A stretch of DNA of 64,000 nt from Desulfopila_A sp964446655 (GCA_964446655.1 CAYUPL010000001.1:62001-126000), one strand, 5' to 3'. Shown: positions 18,164 to 27,517, counted from the first letter of the stretch. Translations and numbers: made by a program. Notes: generated by a model from the sequence alone, not told the origin.

Positions 18164-19558
18164 TCATTCCTGGAAAAGGCGGTCGATATCGAGGCCCTCT
18201 TCTTTATACTTGTTGAGTTTGCGCCAGAGTGACACCCGGTCGATACCCATCAATTTCGCGGCTTGAGTCTTATTGCCATTGACACTTTTCAAGATTCTGA
18301 GAATATAGTCGCGTTCATTTTCCTGGAGACTTTTGGTTACATCTTGTATTTTTTCAGGTATATGGGAGCGTGAACTATCACCGGCACCGTTGAGGTTTGC
18401 CGGCAGATGACAGGCTTCAATCGTTCGCCCCTGGCAGATTGCCAGAGCTCGTTCGATGATGTTCTCCAGTTCCCTGACATTCCCTGGGTAGTGGTATTTA
18501 TGAAGTGCCTCCAATGCCTCCGTTGATATAGTCTTCACCTGGTTGTCCGCGGTTGGATATTTGCCTAGGAAATGGTAGACAAGCAGTTGGATGTCATCCT
18601 TTCTTTCACGCAGCGGCGGAATATGGATGGTGGCGACATTAAGGCGATAATAGAGATCCTGCCTGAAACGCTTTTCAGCTACCTCTTTTTCAAGGTCCTT
18701 GTTAGTTGCGGCCAGGGTCCTGAAATCGACGGATACCTCTTTGGTACCACCAATCCGATAGAGTTTTTTTTCCTGCAGGACCCGCAAAATCTTCGCCTGC
18801 ATAATCATGGGCATTTCCCCAATCTCGTCGAGCAGGATAACTCCCCCGTTCGAGGTTTCAAAGAGACCATGATGGACTTGCGATGCTCCTGTAAAAGCAT
18901 CTTTTTCGTGACCGAAAAGTTCATTGAGCACCAGTTCCTCGCTGAGTGCGGCGCAATTAATCGGCATGAACCGTTGATCGGATCGCGGACTCAACTCATG
19001 GATAGTCCTGGCAACCAGTTCCTTGCCGGTCCCCGTTTCACCGATGATCAAGACATTACAATCAAGTTGTGAAAAGGTGGTAATGTCATCTTTTAACTTG
19101 AGTATCTTGTCATGGTGACCAACAAACTGGGTTACCCCCTTTTTCGCCATAATTTGCTGCTTGAGCTCGGAAATTTCACGGCGGAGCATATTCTTCTCCA
19201 ATGCCCTCTCGATCAGTGTCTTGAGTTCTTGCAACTTGATAGGTTTGGGTAAATAGTAGTAGGCGCCGCGTGCCATCGCCTCAACAGCCGAGTTCACTGT
19301 TGCATATCCTGTCATGATGATTACTTCTGATTCCGGTATCTTCTGTTTGCAATATTCCATTACTTGGCAGCCATCCACACCTTCCATTTTCAGATCGGTT
19401 ATTATCAGATCAAAAAGGTGATTATCGATGAGTTCCATCGCGATATAACCGTTTTCGGCAATTTGCAGTGAATACCCCTGTTTGATGAGGTAGTGACGTA
19501 TATTCTCCAGATTAATGATTTCGTCATCAACAAGAAGTATTCTTATCTGTTCTTTCAT
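18164..19558 (-). CDS. Sigma-54-dependent response regulator (AtoC/ZraR-like)
   Basis: A 464-residue regulator: receiver domain 1-120 with Asp55 in IITDLKMEG and Lys in LPKPIKL; AAA+ domain with Walker A GETGTGKE (173-180), sigma-54 contact loop reading DAFTGA instead of GAFTGA (about 220-225), and arginine-finger region RQDLYYRLNV; C-terminal Fis-type HTH (NGNKTQAAKLMGIDRVSLWRKL). It is transcribed after the histidine kinase gene, 45 bp apart. Two nearby -24/-12 promoters and TTGCA-rich upstream sites are likely targets. Its receiver resembles the receiver inserted in the Lon-like protein. Confidence 0.95.
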   Translation of the reverse strand: MKEQIRILLVDDEIINLENIRHYLIKQGYSLQIAENGYIAMELIDNHLFDLIITDLKMEGVDGCQVMEYCKQKIPESEVIIMTGYATVNSAVEAMARGAYYYLPKPIKLQELKTLIERALEKNMLRREISELKQQIMAKKGVTQFVGHHDKILKLKDDITTFSQLDCNVLIIGETGTGKELVARTIHELSPRSDQRFMPINCAALSEELVLNELFGHEKDAFTGASQVHHGLFETSNGGVILLDEIGEMPMIMQAKILRVLQEKKLYRIGGTKEVSVDFRTLAATNKDLEKEVAEKRFRQDLYYRLNVATIHIPPLRERKDDIQLLVYHFLGKYPTADNQVKTISTEALEALHKYHYPGNVRELENIIERALAICQGRTIEACHLPANLNGAGDSSRSHIPEKIQDVTKSLQENERDYILRILKSVNGNKTQAAKLMGIDRVSLWRKLNKYKEEGLDIDRLFQE

Positions 19559-19603
19559 AGAGTCACCACTTGGCTTTTTGACGAACCGATGTGGTTCAAT
19601 AGA

Positions 19604-21028
19604 CTACGCATGCGGAATCGTAATAGTAAACGTCGCACCTTTGTTTTCATTATTGCTTACAGAAATGGTACCCTGATGCTTTTTGATTATGCCGTACACT
19701 ACTGCAAGACCAAGGCCGGTTCCCTTGCCGACATCTTTAGTGGTAAAAAATGGATCGAAAATCTGCTGTATGTATTCTTCCTTAACGCCATTCCCCGTAT
19801 CGGAAATATTGATGACGATATCATTATTTTCAATGTCACGTTCCGCAGCAATAACGATAGTTCCTGTCTCCTCTTTTATCGCCTGGATACTGTTGATAAT
19901 GAGGTTAATAAATACGTCTTTCATTTTCTGCTCGTCGATATTGGCAGTGAGATCATCGGGAACATCCTCTATAATCCGTATGCCTGTCGGCACATCACTG
20001 ATAACGAGACCGACGACAGTTTTAATGAGATTTTTCAATGAAACCGGGCGCTGGGCGAACATATCGCGTCTTGAAAACTCCAGTAATCCCCTGACAATCT
20101 CAGCAGCTCGCTGGGTTTCCGCCTCGATGGTATTCAACAGCTTACACACGAAGGCCGCATCCTGCTGCTCTTTCATTTCATCCAAGGCAAGCTGGCAGCT
20201 CGTCGTGATATTGTTGAGGGGGTTGTTGAGTTGATGCGCCACGCCTGATGTCAGGGTGCCGATAGATGACAGCTTCTCAGCTTGAAACAGTAGTTCCTGC
20301 CGCTCCTCCAATACGTTAACCATCCGATCAAACGCCTTGAATACTATTTGGACCTCATCGTTCAACTTGCTTTCAGGTAAGCTTTTATAATCACCTGTAG
20401 CAATGGCATTTGCTGCACTTTCAAGGATCTTCAAGCGCCTACCTATGGTGATGAAAAAGACGATCATGCCGCTCAAGCTAAACACGATAAGAAAGGAGAA
20501 ATAGAGCGTAAGTTTGAACTTCGATTCCCTGGCGAACTTTTCTACCGCCGCCTGTGAATCTTGAGCAAGTCTTTCGGCAAGAGTCACCATATCAGCCCCC
20601 AGGTTCTGGAGCGCTTCTCTGTCACTGCAGTCGGCTAACGAAAAGGGGCCGGTACAATCATTCCTGAGGTCGCGTAAATGGACCATATACTGCTGAATCA
20701 TTTGCTCCAGTCTGACGAGAGTATTGTGGTCTTCGCTGTCAATATCCTTTTTTATATCCTGAATGTACTCGATGACCCGATCAACAAAGGTGGCGGCGGT
20801 ATCGTAGTCATCCTGGGCATTGCCGATGATATAATTTTTCTCATAGCGTCGAATCTCCAGACACAGGTTGCTGATGTTGCTGGCATGCTCGAGCATATGT
20901 ACATTTTTTTGAAACGAATCAAAATCTTTGAGGAAAATGAGATTAATCCAGGTGGCAACTACCAAAAATGCCGTGAACCCGATTATGAGCTTGGTGCGAA
21001 GGTTAAAGATGTGGTTGAAGTTATACAT
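19604..21028 (-). CDS. Membrane sensor histidine kinase
   Basis: A 474-residue kinase with two TM segments (about 12-33 and 172-196) flanking a periplasmic helical sensor of some 140 residues, a HAMP linker (to about 250), HisKA with His265 in SGVAHQLNNPLNN, and an HATPase domain (NLIINSIQA, DTGNGVKEEY, GTGLGLAVVYG). The periplasmic part contains NDCTGPFSLADCSD with two Cys. It lies upstream of, and likely phosphorylates, the sigma-54 regulator, and may also phosphorylate the receiver in the Lon-like protein at 23571. The ligand is unknown. Confidence 0.95.
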   Translation of the reverse strand: MYNFNHIFNLRTKLIIGFTAFLVVATWINLIFLKDFDSFQKNVHMLEHASNISNLCLEIRRYEKNYIIGNAQDDYDTAATFVDRVIEYIQDIKKDIDSEDHNTLVRLEQMIQQYMVHLRDLRNDCTGPFSLADCSDREALQNLGADMVTLAERLAQDSQAAVEKFARESKFKLTLYFSFLIVFSLSGMIVFFITIGRRLKILESAANAIATGDYKSLPESKLNDEVQIVFKAFDRMVNVLEERQELLFQAEKLSSIGTLTSGVAHQLNNPLNNITTSCQLALDEMKEQQDAAFVCKLLNTIEAETQRAAEIVRGLLEFSRRDMFAQRPVSLKNLIKTVVGLVISDVPTGIRIIEDVPDDLTANIDEQKMKDVFINLIINSIQAIKEETGTIVIAAERDIENNDIVINISDTGNGVKEEYIQQIFDPFFTTKDVGKGTGLGLAVVYGIIKKHQGTISVSNNENKGATFTITIPHA

Positions 21029-21272
21029 ATCCTATGCCCTATAAAGAGGAATCACGGCAGAACAAGGTAAAGAGCAACTGCCAATTCTTCACAACACTTT
21101 TTTGCCATTCGAGTAGAGTGTCTAGCAATTTTCAAGCCGAAAAAACTCTATACGTTTTACAAGAATTACGGACAGGAGCCTGCTCCTCCGCGCCGGCTTT
21201 CCCCTTAGAATACCTCATAGTTGCTCCCGTGCAAACACTACCAGGAAAGAAAAGAGACGCTGACAAACGAAT

Positions 21273-21433
21273 CATGTTGCACTATGCGACAGCTATTGCA
21301 ACATGAAACGTTGCAAATCGCAACTTTCCCCATAGCATTTCCTTCATTATGTAAAATATGGATAAGTTAACAGAAATATTTTTGCACCAATTAGTATGCT
21401 GAGTAGTCTCACTCTCTCCGTTGCAACGTGCAA
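21273..21433. promoter_or_regulatory. Candidate enhancer (UAS) cluster for the sigma-54 regulator
   Basis: Several half-sites: CATGTTGCA (21273-21281) pairs with TGCAACATG (21297-21305) as a perfect 9-bp inverted repeat; TTGCAAC (21296-21302) pairs with GTTGCAA (21310-21316) across a 7-base spacer; TTGCAACGTGCAA lies at 21421-21433. They sit about 90-250 bp upstream of the -24/-12 promoter, a normal distance for enhancer sites. Similar TTGCA clusters precede the stress protein gene at 25969. Confidence 0.6.
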
Positions 21434-21521
21434 TACGCTCAAAGGTGATGAACTTCGGTGGTGATTTCACTTCTACCAGCCGAATTGTCAATACCAACAC
21501 CTTAGGAGTGATTTACTAAGC

Positions 21522-21537
21522 CGGCATAATCGTTGCT
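21522..21537 (+). promoter_or_regulatory. Sigma-54 (-24/-12) promoter for the transporter gene
   Basis: CGGCATAATCGTTGCT matches the sigma-54 consensus TGGCAC-N5-TTGCA: GG (21523-21524) and GC (21535-21536) are separated by exactly ten bases. Transcription would start near 21548, giving a leader of about 110 bases before the ATG at 21660. Confidence 0.7.
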
Positions 21538-21659
21538 ATTGAAATACGACTTAATTGTTTTCTTGAGGAACTGCATATACCGGCACGCGGCAGGGTATTA
21601 CGGTTGCTCAAAGGCAACGTTGAGATTTCACGAAAAAACTCAAAAAGCAAGGGGAAATC

Positions 21660-23468
21660 ATGGATCTTCCGGTGATTCTGGTGATGATAGTTTTGCTGAT
21701 GGCTATTTTAATGTTCATATTTGAATGGGTGAGGGTCGATGTTGTCGGTATAATAATGATGGTCTCCCTGCCACTTTTAGGACTTGTTACACCGACTGAA
21801 GCAATCAGCGGGCTGTCTTCCAATGCCGTGGTCTCAATAATTGCGGTGATCATCATCGGAGCAGGTCTGGATAAGACCGGGGCCATGAATGTACTGGCCA
21901 GAATTCTCCTCCGTTTTGCCGGGAAAAGCGAAAGCCGGATCATGTTATTGATTTCCGGTACGGTTTCATTTATTTCCAGTTTTATGCAGAATATCGGTGC
22001 CGCAGCACTTTTTATGCCGGCGACGAAACGCATATGCCGGCAAACCAATATTCCGGTATCCCGTATCCTTATGCCGATGGGCTTTCTTGCCATAATCGGG
22101 GGGTGTCTCACTCTCATAGGCTCAAGCCCACTAATACTGCTCAACGATGTTATGAGGATTACCAATCCGGACGCTGCTCCATTCGGATTATTTGCCGTGA
22201 CTCCGGTCGGTTTAGCTCTGGTATTTACAGGACTTATTTATTTTCTCCTGTGTGGCAGACTGGTCCTTCCTTCCGGGCAGGGCGAGGAGACAAGCGGGCC
22301 AATGTCTTCCAGTCTCATGCGGACATATCAGGATATTGGGTCGCTGGCGGAAATAAAAGTTCCAGATTCTATGGATAACACCAGCACTCTCGCAGAGTTG
22401 GAGATTCGCCCGCTCTTTTTCGTTACAGTTGTCGGCATAGCAAAAGCGAGCGGAGGCATCAACTTTGCCCCTATGCCCGATGATACCATTGGGCCCGGTG
22501 ATGTCCTGGCGGTAAACGGCTCACCGGATATGGTCAGAAAACTTGCCGACGCCAATGGTTGGGAGGTCAAAGTAGATCTTGCAATATTTGCTGAACATCT
22601 CTCGCCCAACAATGCCGGAATAATGGAAGTGATTATTTCGCCACGATCGGATTTAACCAAGAGAACCCTGCGATCTTCTGAATTCAGACGGAAATATGGT
22701 GTCAACCCACTGGCCCTTTTTCGAGGAAATAAAACCTATGTGGCCGGCATCTCCACGCTCACCCTGGAAACCGGGGACGCGCTCCTGCTGCAGGGGAGAT
22801 GGGAAAAATTCCACTTTCTCAAGCAAGAGCATGATTTGATTTTCACAGAAGAGATACAGGGCGAAATTCTACGGACGGAAAAGATTGCATTTGCAGTCGG
22901 CTGCCTGCTTCTTTCGCTGACCCTGATTATGATTTTCCACGTCCAACTCTCCATAGCACTGTTATCGGGGGCCTTGGGCATGGTGCTCACCAGGGTGCTT
23001 TCCATTGACGAGGCGTATCAATCTGTGGACTGGATGACGGTTTTTCTCCTTGCAGGCTTGATTCCGCTCGGCGTAGCCTTTGAGAAAACCGGGACTGCAA
23101 AATTGATTGCCGAGTCTATCATGTCCATGATGGGAAGTGTGAGTCCGCTGATCCTGCTGACAGTCGTTGGTCTGCTTACTTCCTTTTTTACGCTGGTGGT
23201 CTCAAATGTTGGGGCCACTGTGCTCATGGTACCCTTGGCCATGAACATGGCCGGCACTGCCGGGGCAGATCCACGAATAGCTGCTCTGGTTGTGGCGGTG
23301 GCCTGCTCGAATACTTTCATACTCCCAACTCACCAGGTAAACGCTCTTGTCATGCGTCCCGGCGGATACCGGACAATGGATTATTTCAAGGCAGGAACAG
23401 GCATGACCATCCTCTACCTTGTTGTTATGATGGCTGCGGTGTATGTGTTTTACGGAGTTTCCGGATAA
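21660..23468 (+). CDS. SLC13-family (DASS) ion transporter with two RCK_C domains
   Basis: A 602-residue inner-membrane carrier. TM block one (about 1-205, with SSFMQNIGAAALFMPA) and TM block two (about 425-600, ending VACSNTFILPTHQVNALVM, the conserved re-entrant motif) flank two soluble TrkA-C/RCK_C domains (about 225-295 and 310-395). Members carry sulfate, dicarboxylates or other anions with sodium; the substrate here is unknown. It is the first gene under the sigma-54 promoter and is followed after about 100 bp by the receiver-Lon gene. A sulfate carrier would fit a sulfate reducer but is only a guess. Confidence 0.9.
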   Translation: MDLPVILVMIVLLMAILMFIFEWVRVDVVGIIMMVSLPLLGLVTPTEAISGLSSNAVVSIIAVIIIGAGLDKTGAMNVLARILLRFAGKSESRIMLLISGTVSFISSFMQNIGAAALFMPATKRICRQTNIPVSRILMPMGFLAIIGGCLTLIGSSPLILLNDVMRITNPDAAPFGLFAVTPVGLALVFTGLIYFLLCGRLVLPSGQGEETSGPMSSSLMRTYQDIGSLAEIKVPDSMDNTSTLAELEIRPLFFVTVVGIAKASGGINFAPMPDDTIGPGDVLAVNGSPDMVRKLADANGWEVKVDLAIFAEHLSPNNAGIMEVIISPRSDLTKRTLRSSEFRRKYGVNPLALFRGNKTYVAGISTLTLETGDALLLQGRWEKFHFLKQEHDLIFTEEIQGEILRTEKIAFAVGCLLLSLTLIMIFHVQLSIALLSGALGMVLTRVLSIDEAYQSVDWMTVFLLAGLIPLGVAFEKTGTAKLIAESIMSMMGSVSPLILLTVVGLLTSFFTLVVSNVGATVLMVPLAMNMAGTAGADPRIAALVVAVACSNTFILPTHQVNALVMRPGGYRTMDYFKAGTGMTILYLVVMMAAVYVFYGVSG

Positions 23469-23570
23469 AGGCGGCGGCAGTCCCTGAATAGCAGCGGAAG
23501 TATTCTGTACATATCAAAAGGCGATGCTGCCGGGTAATGAGGATGAGCGGCGAGCAATAAGGAAAATATC

Positions 23571-25646
23571 ATGATTTTCTGGAAACGATCCAGTAGGGTG
23601 AAAACGCCGGAGGAGCTTGTATCAATGAGTCCACCGGAGAATGAGGACATTGGGCCGTTAAGCGTACTCCGGCACAAGGTGCTCAAAACTGATTTGCCGG
23701 AATATGTGGCCAATCAGGCTGAAAGTGAGCTGAAAAAACTGGAAAAACTTGACAGCGTTTCCGCTGACTACAATGTCGGCCTCAATTATATCGAGTTATT
23801 GATCACCCTGCCATGGTTTTCCCTTTCCACCGACAATCTCGATATTGAACGGGCAGAAGCAATTTTTGCTCAGCAACATTTCGGTCTGGATGAAATAAAA
23901 AACAGAATTCTCGACTTCCTTGCCGCCAAGACACTGCGCAGCCGTGCTAAACCAAGAATGCTGATCGTTGATGATGAGACTATTGCTCTTACCAATATGA
24001 ACTACTTTTTCGAAAAGCAGGGAATGTCGATTGCAGTGGCAAAGAATGGTCGCGAGGCGCTCAATATAATATCAGATCAGAAATCTTTTGATATTATCCT
24101 CACCGACTTGAAGATGGACCAAATGGATGGTCTGGAGCTGTTGGATCATCTCAAAATCATAGCTCCTGATACCAGTGTTATCATGATTACGGGATATGCG
24201 ACAGTTCCCAATGCTGTTGATGCGATCCACCGGGGAGCCACCCATTATCTCGCCAAACCGGTGGATCTCGATGAATTAAATACCAGAGTAAACGTTATCC
24301 TCCAGCAGGACAGAAGGCTGGACATTACCCATGGACCTGTTCTCTGCTTTACCGGCCCACCGGGTACCGGCAAGACCTCCATTGGCCGGAATATTGCCAC
24401 AGTACTTGGCAGAAATTTTGTCCGGATTTCCATGGGAGGGCTGAAGGACGAAGCGGAACTGCGCGGTCATCGCCGAACATATATGGGGGCTATGCCTGGG
24501 CGTATCGTTTCTGAAATCAAACGATGCGGAACCATGAATCCCTGCATCATGCTTGATGAAGTAGATAAGATCGGCCAGGATTTTCGAGGTGATCCGGCAT
24601 CGGTTCTTCTTGAGGTGCTGGATCCGGAACAGAACCCGGGGTTTATCGATCACTACCTGGAAATTCCATTAGATCTCTCCAAGGTTATTTTTATCACCAC
24701 CGCCAACGAACCGGAAATGCTTCCCCAGCCCTTATTGGACCGTATGGAGATAATTGAATTTTCGGGATATTCAGTGAATGAGAAGAAAAAGATCGCCAAG
24801 CATCATCTCATTCCGGAACAACTCAGTGAAAACGGGCTATTAGATGTTGACCCGCAATTTGAAGAGGGAGTTCTCGACATTGTCATCACCAATTATACGC
24901 AGGAAGCCGGCGTTCGCGGACTGAACAGGGAACTTGGCAAAATTTGTCGGAAACTGGCCCGAGTCGCTCTCCAGCAGAGCGGTCATATGACATCAGAACC
25001 GATAACCATTGCCAAACAAGATATTGTCGGCATGCTGGGTCCGCCACGATTCAGAAAAGAAGCGGCTGAAGGTGCTGCTACGGTTGGTGTGGTGACAGCG
25101 ATGGTGTGGACCAAGTACGGGGGCGAAATCATGTTTGTCGAAACCAGAATGATGCCCGGCTCATCTCAGCTAATTCTTACCGGCTTGATGGGTGACATTC
25201 TTCAGGAATCGGCCCAGACTGCCCTAAGTTATATCAGGAGTAATACCGAAAAATTTCACATAAAGAGCACATTCTTTGGTAAACTTGATCTTCATATTCA
25301 TCTCCCTGCGGGTGCTGTCTCGAAGGATGGCCCTTCGGCAGGATCTGCGATCTGCCTTGCCCTTATTTCCCTTCTAACCGGCCGGCTGGCGCGGAAAACC
25401 GTTGCTATTACAGGAGAACTTTCACTTACCGGACAAATACTTCCCGTGGGAGGTATTAGAGAAAAACTTCTCGCTGCCGCTCGTGCGGGCGTGACGACAC
25501 TTCTCATTCCGGAAAAAAACAAGGAGGATGTCGAATTCCTACCAAAGGAAATCCAGTGCCAGGTCAAGACCGTACCTATCGACCAGATAGATGATGCCGT
25601 TAAGTATGTAATTCATCCTGCCAGTGACCATTTGACCTCCTTCTGA
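23571..25646 (+). CDS. Lon-family AAA+ protease with an inserted receiver domain
   Basis: A 691-residue ATP-dependent protease. It lacks the Lon N-terminal substrate domain; residues 30-120 match the Lon helical neck (LNYIELLITLPW, HFGLDEIKNRILDFLA). At 128-245 a complete receiver domain is inserted: DD133-134, phospho-acceptor Asp179 in ILTDLKMD, TGYAT, Lys229. The chain then resumes with Walker A GPPGTGKT (262-269), Walker B CIMLDEVDK (325-333), and a protease domain with Ser589 in KDGPSAGSA and Lys632 in GGIREKLLAA. All catalytic residues are present. Phosphorylation of Asp179 probably controls ATPase or proteolysis. Probably co-transcribed with the transporter. Confidence 0.92.
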   Translation: MIFWKRSSRVKTPEELVSMSPPENEDIGPLSVLRHKVLKTDLPEYVANQAESELKKLEKLDSVSADYNVGLNYIELLITLPWFSLSTDNLDIERAEAIFAQQHFGLDEIKNRILDFLAAKTLRSRAKPRMLIVDDETIALTNMNYFFEKQGMSIAVAKNGREALNIISDQKSFDIILTDLKMDQMDGLELLDHLKIIAPDTSVIMITGYATVPNAVDAIHRGATHYLAKPVDLDELNTRVNVILQQDRRLDITHGPVLCFTGPPGTGKTSIGRNIATVLGRNFVRISMGGLKDEAELRGHRRTYMGAMPGRIVSEIKRCGTMNPCIMLDEVDKIGQDFRGDPASVLLEVLDPEQNPGFIDHYLEIPLDLSKVIFITTANEPEMLPQPLLDRMEIIEFSGYSVNEKKKIAKHHLIPEQLSENGLLDVDPQFEEGVLDIVITNYTQEAGVRGLNRELGKICRKLARVALQQSGHMTSEPITIAKQDIVGMLGPPRFRKEAAEGAATVGVVTAMVWTKYGGEIMFVETRMMPGSSQLILTGLMGDILQESAQTALSYIRSNTEKFHIKSTFFGKLDLHIHLPAGAVSKDGPSAGSAICLALISLLTGRLARKTVAITGELSLTGQILPVGGIREKLLAAARAGVTTLLIPEKNKEDVEFLPKEIQCQVKTVPIDQIDDAVKYVIHPASDHLTSF

Positions 25647-25968
25647 TAAGTGCTACACGTTCGGGTTTCATAATGTAATAGAGGCCAAGCCGACCTGTTG
25701 CATATTGCATTGCATCTCTAATACATCCCAATATATTGTTTTCTTATCGAAATCCATGCCCCCCTCTGTGATGTCCAGGACATCAGGGCTCGATATTGTT
25801 GCATTCTGTAATTGTTTCCTTTCCATGGTTCAACCAATCAATCCAGAGAGTCTGCCTTGTCCTCACGCAAGTATTTTAACATATTGCAATAATAAGATAT
25901 TCCAGATTGGCACGAACTGTGCATTAACTACGAAAAATAATGCATAAAAACACGAAAGGAGGATTACC
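25647..25968. other. Regulatory intergenic region before the stress protein gene
   Basis: A 322-bp gap without a gene. It contains GTTGCATATTGCATTGCATC (25697-25716), a perfect palindrome GATGTCC-A-GGACATC (25770-25784), TATTGCAATA (25882-25891) and a sigma-54 promoter (25907-25923). The TTGCA elements resemble those upstream of the transporter gene. Confidence 0.6.
25907..25923 (+). promoter_or_regulatory. Sigma-54 (-24/-12) promoter for the stress protein gene
   Basis: TTGGCACGAACTGTGCA fits TGGCAC-N5-TTGCA closely; GG (25909-25910) and GC (25921-25922) are ten bases apart. It lies 47-62 bp before the ATG at 25969. Confidence 0.75.
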
Positions 25969-26529
25969 ATGCATATCAAAAACCTGTTCAGTTTTGGTAC
26001 AAAAAAACAAGAACAAAAGATTCAGTTGAAAAAGGTCAACAAGCAAAAACCTGTGGTTGTAGGTGAAATGGCGGCAGGCAACCTGACTGCTGCAGCCGAC
26101 GGTATCGCTCAGATGCTGGAAATGGATAATATGACAACAAAAATTCTTGCTGTTCAAGATGGCGAGCACTCTACTGCACTTGTTGATTATGCAGTAAAAA
26201 TGGCACATAAACTCGACTGTGAGATCATTGCTCTGGACGTCTCGGAAGAGCCCTTGAAGCACTCTGGAGCACGCAGGGAGCGTGCAATCAACCGTTTCAA
26301 TCAACGCGCTCAGCAGAATGCTGAAACGATGCACTTAAAAGCTGAAACGATGGGAGTCAAGTGCAGGCATATAATCCGGGTAGGCAGCCAGGAGGCAGCT
26401 ATCAAGGCTCTGAGTCAAGACGACAAGAGTATCCGCTATGTGTTAATCAAGCCTGCCCAGGAACAGGTGTCAGTTAACAAGCGGCAGGTACGTGTGCCAG
26501 TGGTTGATCTTAACTGTTCAAGCCTGTGA
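25969..26529 (+). CDS. Universal stress protein-like
   Basis: A 186-residue cytoplasmic protein. After a basic N-terminal extension of about 55 residues comes a UspA-like alpha/beta fold: TKILAVQDGEHSTALVDYAVKMAHKLDCEIIALDVSEEP, a helical middle, and a strand RYVLIKP. The classic G-x2-G-x9-GS nucleotide motif is not evident, so it may not bind ATP. A strong AGGAGG site precedes the ATG. The sigma-54 promoter and TTGCA sites tie it to the two-component system at 18-21 kb. UspA membership is likely but not certain. Confidence 0.7.
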   Translation: MHIKNLFSFGTKKQEQKIQLKKVNKQKPVVVGEMAAGNLTAAADGIAQMLEMDNMTTKILAVQDGEHSTALVDYAVKMAHKLDCEIIALDVSEEPLKHSGARRERAINRFNQRAQQNAETMHLKAETMGVKCRHIIRVGSQEAAIKALSQDDKSIRYVLIKPAQEQVSVNKRQVRVPVVDLNCSSL

Positions 26530-27072
26530 AGAACAGATCCGGGTAAAAATATGGCAAACGCGGCCGATTTAAAAGTGATGAAAAGAACCGATAAGGGATA
26601 AAGTGCTCGAGGGTATTGCCTTGTAAGCTTACCTTGAACCGCTTTTTCCATCAATCCCACATCCTGACCGGAACACACCATCTACATCGATCGCAGACTT
26701 CTGAGAAGGTTGGTGTTAAGCACGACGCAGCTCAGCACCAATTTTCACCCGCAAAGGAAAATCATGGGAATATTCATATTCCCTTCATAGAGCCAACAAC
26801 GATCCGGCTTCACTCCATTCATCCCAACCTCACCGCAACCTCCCTCCTCAGCATCCCCACACCCCACCCAAATTGGAACTAGCCAACCACCTTGATTTTC
26901 ATGATAAAGAGGTTAGATTAGCTGAGAAGTAAAAATATATGGTGAGCTGGGTTCAGGGAACTTTTTACCAGGCTCTTCGCTCGAATGGCTAGCCGGTAAA
27001 GCAGATTCCAGTTTTTCACTCACAAATGTTCAGTCCCAAACAGCAGCAAAAACAATGACCGAGGAGGCAGCT
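26530..27072. other. Intergenic region without a recognised gene
   Basis: A 543-bp gap. Open frames here are low-complexity and lack ribosome sites, so I call no gene. It holds the perfect inverted repeat GGGAATAT-TC-ATATTCCC (26766-26783) and a TTGGTG/CACCAA repeat near 26711-26742 followed by TTTT, possibly a weak terminator after the stress protein gene. Confidence 0.5.
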
Positions 27073-27516
27073 ATGCTGAAAAAAACACTACTTTTAACCA
27101 CCCTGCTTGGATTCGCCCTAGTCGGCAAAGCATCTGCCGACGATGTCCTGCAACACCTCGATATCGACCTTGCTCTGCAAAGTGTTAAGGTTCAGGAGGC
27201 TCTGCATCCCGACATCAGACTCTTTTTTGCGGGCGAAAACCCTCCTCCAGTGGAAAAGAACTACGGGATTTCAAGAACTTCAAAACGGACGAACAGCTTC
27301 ATGAAGGACAAAATCGAGTCATGTGAATGGGCCTTGGCCTCGGCCCTGTTGGCATTGCAGGACAGCGCCATACGCCATGGCGGCAATGCCGTCATAGATA
27401 TCACCTCAAATATCAACAACAGGAGAAATCCCTCGAGCACGCAGTATGACTGTCTCGTCGGCACCATGTTGGTGAACGTGGCCCTTGAAGCTAAAATTGT
27501 CAAACTGGCCCAGTGA
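27073..27516 (+). CDS. Secreted small protein of unknown function
   Basis: A 147-residue protein with a clear signal peptide (MLKKTLLLTTLLGFALVGKASA, cleavage near residue 22). The mature part has a conserved-looking block: SCEWALASALLALQDSA, then GGNAVIDITSNIN and a second Cys in YDCLVGTMLVNVAL. GGNAVIDI recalls the GANAVVGI motif of YbjQ/UPF0145 proteins. The two cysteines could form a disulfide. GAGGAGG precedes the ATG at 27073. The stop is one base before the start of the dehydratase gene, so the two are co-transcribed and may share a role in the polyene pathway. Confidence 0.75.
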   Translation: MLKKTLLLTTLLGFALVGKASADDVLQHLDIDLALQSVKVQEALHPDIRLFFAGENPPPVEKNYGISRTSKRTNSFMKDKIESCEWALASALLALQDSAIRHGGNAVIDITSNINNRRNPSSTQYDCLVGTMLVNVALEAKIVKLAQ

Positions 27517-27517
27517 T

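Larger units (their letters stand above)
21029..21659. other. Long divergent intergenic region, regulatory
   Basis: A 631-bp gap between the histidine kinase gene and the transporter gene. No credible gene is seen in it. It holds a cluster of TTGCA/TGCAA half-sites (21273-21433) and a good sigma-54 promoter (21522-21537), both described separately. Confidence 0.75.

Noticed and set aside
17511..18266. 251-codon plus-strand frame overlapping the third radical SAM gene
   Set aside because: It is out of frame with a gene carrying clear radical SAM motifs and runs on into the regulator's 3' end; composition is low in plausible secondary structure.
21566..21590. Second sigma-54-like site CGGCACGCGGCAGGG upstream of the transporter
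   Set aside because: GG is present but the -12 GC is missing at the correct ten-base spacing; the site at 21522 fits better.
26616..26882. Possible 88-residue gene in the gap after the stress protein gene
   Set aside because: His/Pro/Thr-rich noise-like translation, no ribosome site, no neighbour relation.
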